Assembly (NCBI GenBank): GCA_023433405.1
Contig: JAEZCT010000041.1
Coordinates: 31,000-94,999, forward strand
Origin: Bacillota bacterium
GTDB lineage: Bacteria; Bacillota; Clostridia; Oscillospirales; Ruminococcaceae
Direction of reading: 5' to 3'
Length of the DNA: 64,000 nt
Shown here: positions 63,681 to 64,000 of the stretch, one piece after another
How positions within the stretch are numbered: the stretch's first letter is position 1
How the letters are laid out: the number at the start of each line of letters is the position of its first letter
The notes under the pieces: generated by a model
What the model was told of the DNA's origin: nothing
Databases searched by the model: none
Seen by the model: only the letters and a program-made list of their open reading frames with translations
Position numbers and translations under genes: made by a program

Positions 63681-64000
63681 AAGTATCTTACACAAAGCCG
63701 GGAACGAAGTTGCTTTTGGCGATGAGCGGCTTCGCGCTTTCTGCTCGTTTATAACGAGGTTCGCTTAAATACGGGGGTGAAAGGCAAAAGAATGGATATA
63801 ATTATTACAAAACCAAACAATCGACAATTTATTATATCATCCATCACCACGCAAAACAACTGCCATTGTATCGAAATGCACGTGAGTTTCACAAACTCCT
63901 AAGCAATTCCAACAAAGCATGTTCGCTGACCAAGCACCTTAGGAGGTTAGACTTGATACTTCGCTTTTTAGGTTGCAAGGCCATATAGTTACGGTGAATA
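63681..64000. other. Right-edge stretch without a recognised feature
   Basis: No supported gene, RNA or repeat seen; a gene to the right of the window may use it as its upstream region. Confidence 0.4.

Noticed and set aside
1..64000. tRNA, rRNA or replication origin
   Set aside because: No T-loop signature with matching arms, no rRNA segment, and no DnaA-box cluster was noticed; a tRNAscan/Infernal run would be decisive.

Overview
The window (64 kb, no rRNA or tRNA gene seen) reads as the chromosome of an endospore-forming member of the Clostridia. The evidence is an adjacent spoIVB-spo0A pair, a ferredoxin-linked 2-oxoacid oxidoreductase operon typical of anaerobes, a small gene resembling the DUF3787 spore-surface family, Gram-positive lipoprotein signals, strong Shine-Dalgarno sites and several UUG/GUG starts. 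The species cannot be named from the sequence.

Left edge, 1-4366: the 3' end of a transketolase C-terminal gene, a small DUF3787-like gene, a frameshifted unknown gene, a patatin-like lipase and rlmD (23S rRNA uracil methyltransferase). The 3' end of rlmD appears to be an insertion site. From 4319 to about 15460 lies an accessory island. It contains two further copies of the rlmD 3' end (7442, 10640), three copies of a 125-bp unit built from three iterons (4465, 8268, 10801), two short serine recombinases, an AbiE toxin-antitoxin operon, a CPBP membrane protease, a nuclease-like gene, unknown genes, and a convergent cluster of full-length, partial and broken serine recombinases. I read it as tandem small integrative elements carrying defence-type cargo, followed by the worn end of a larger element.

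15807-28290 holds transport genes: a multiple-sugar ABC transporter (binding protein, double ATPase, permease), a Na/phosphate cotransporter on the other strand, xpt, and a BMP-type nucleoside ABC transporter behind a guanine-class purine riboswitch with a visible terminator/antiterminator. 28320-37982 is a carbohydrate locus. On the minus strand it has a YesN/YesM two-component system and LplB/LplC/LplA-type oligosaccharide transport genes; a cytoplasmic GH5 glycosidase is read divergently.

38256-53511 is the most unusual part: an XRE-type regulator, a membrane Ser/Thr kinase whose outer part is a leucine-rich-repeat (LRR) domain, and a 4195-residue secreted protein made of five LRR blocks and about thirteen Big_2 immunoglobulin-like domains. 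I propose these as a surface sensing or adhesion system; no function is proven.

54269-63570 is core-like: a SLOG-fold protein, spoIVB, spo0A, a P-loop ATPase, korDABC, a pyridoxamine-phosphate-oxidase-like protein and a DUF1015 protein. A family of about 105-bp palindromic miniature elements is scattered through the window (640, 32521 partial, 54070, 57980, 61406 nested). In two cases its TAATAC end supplies the stop codon of the neighbouring gene.
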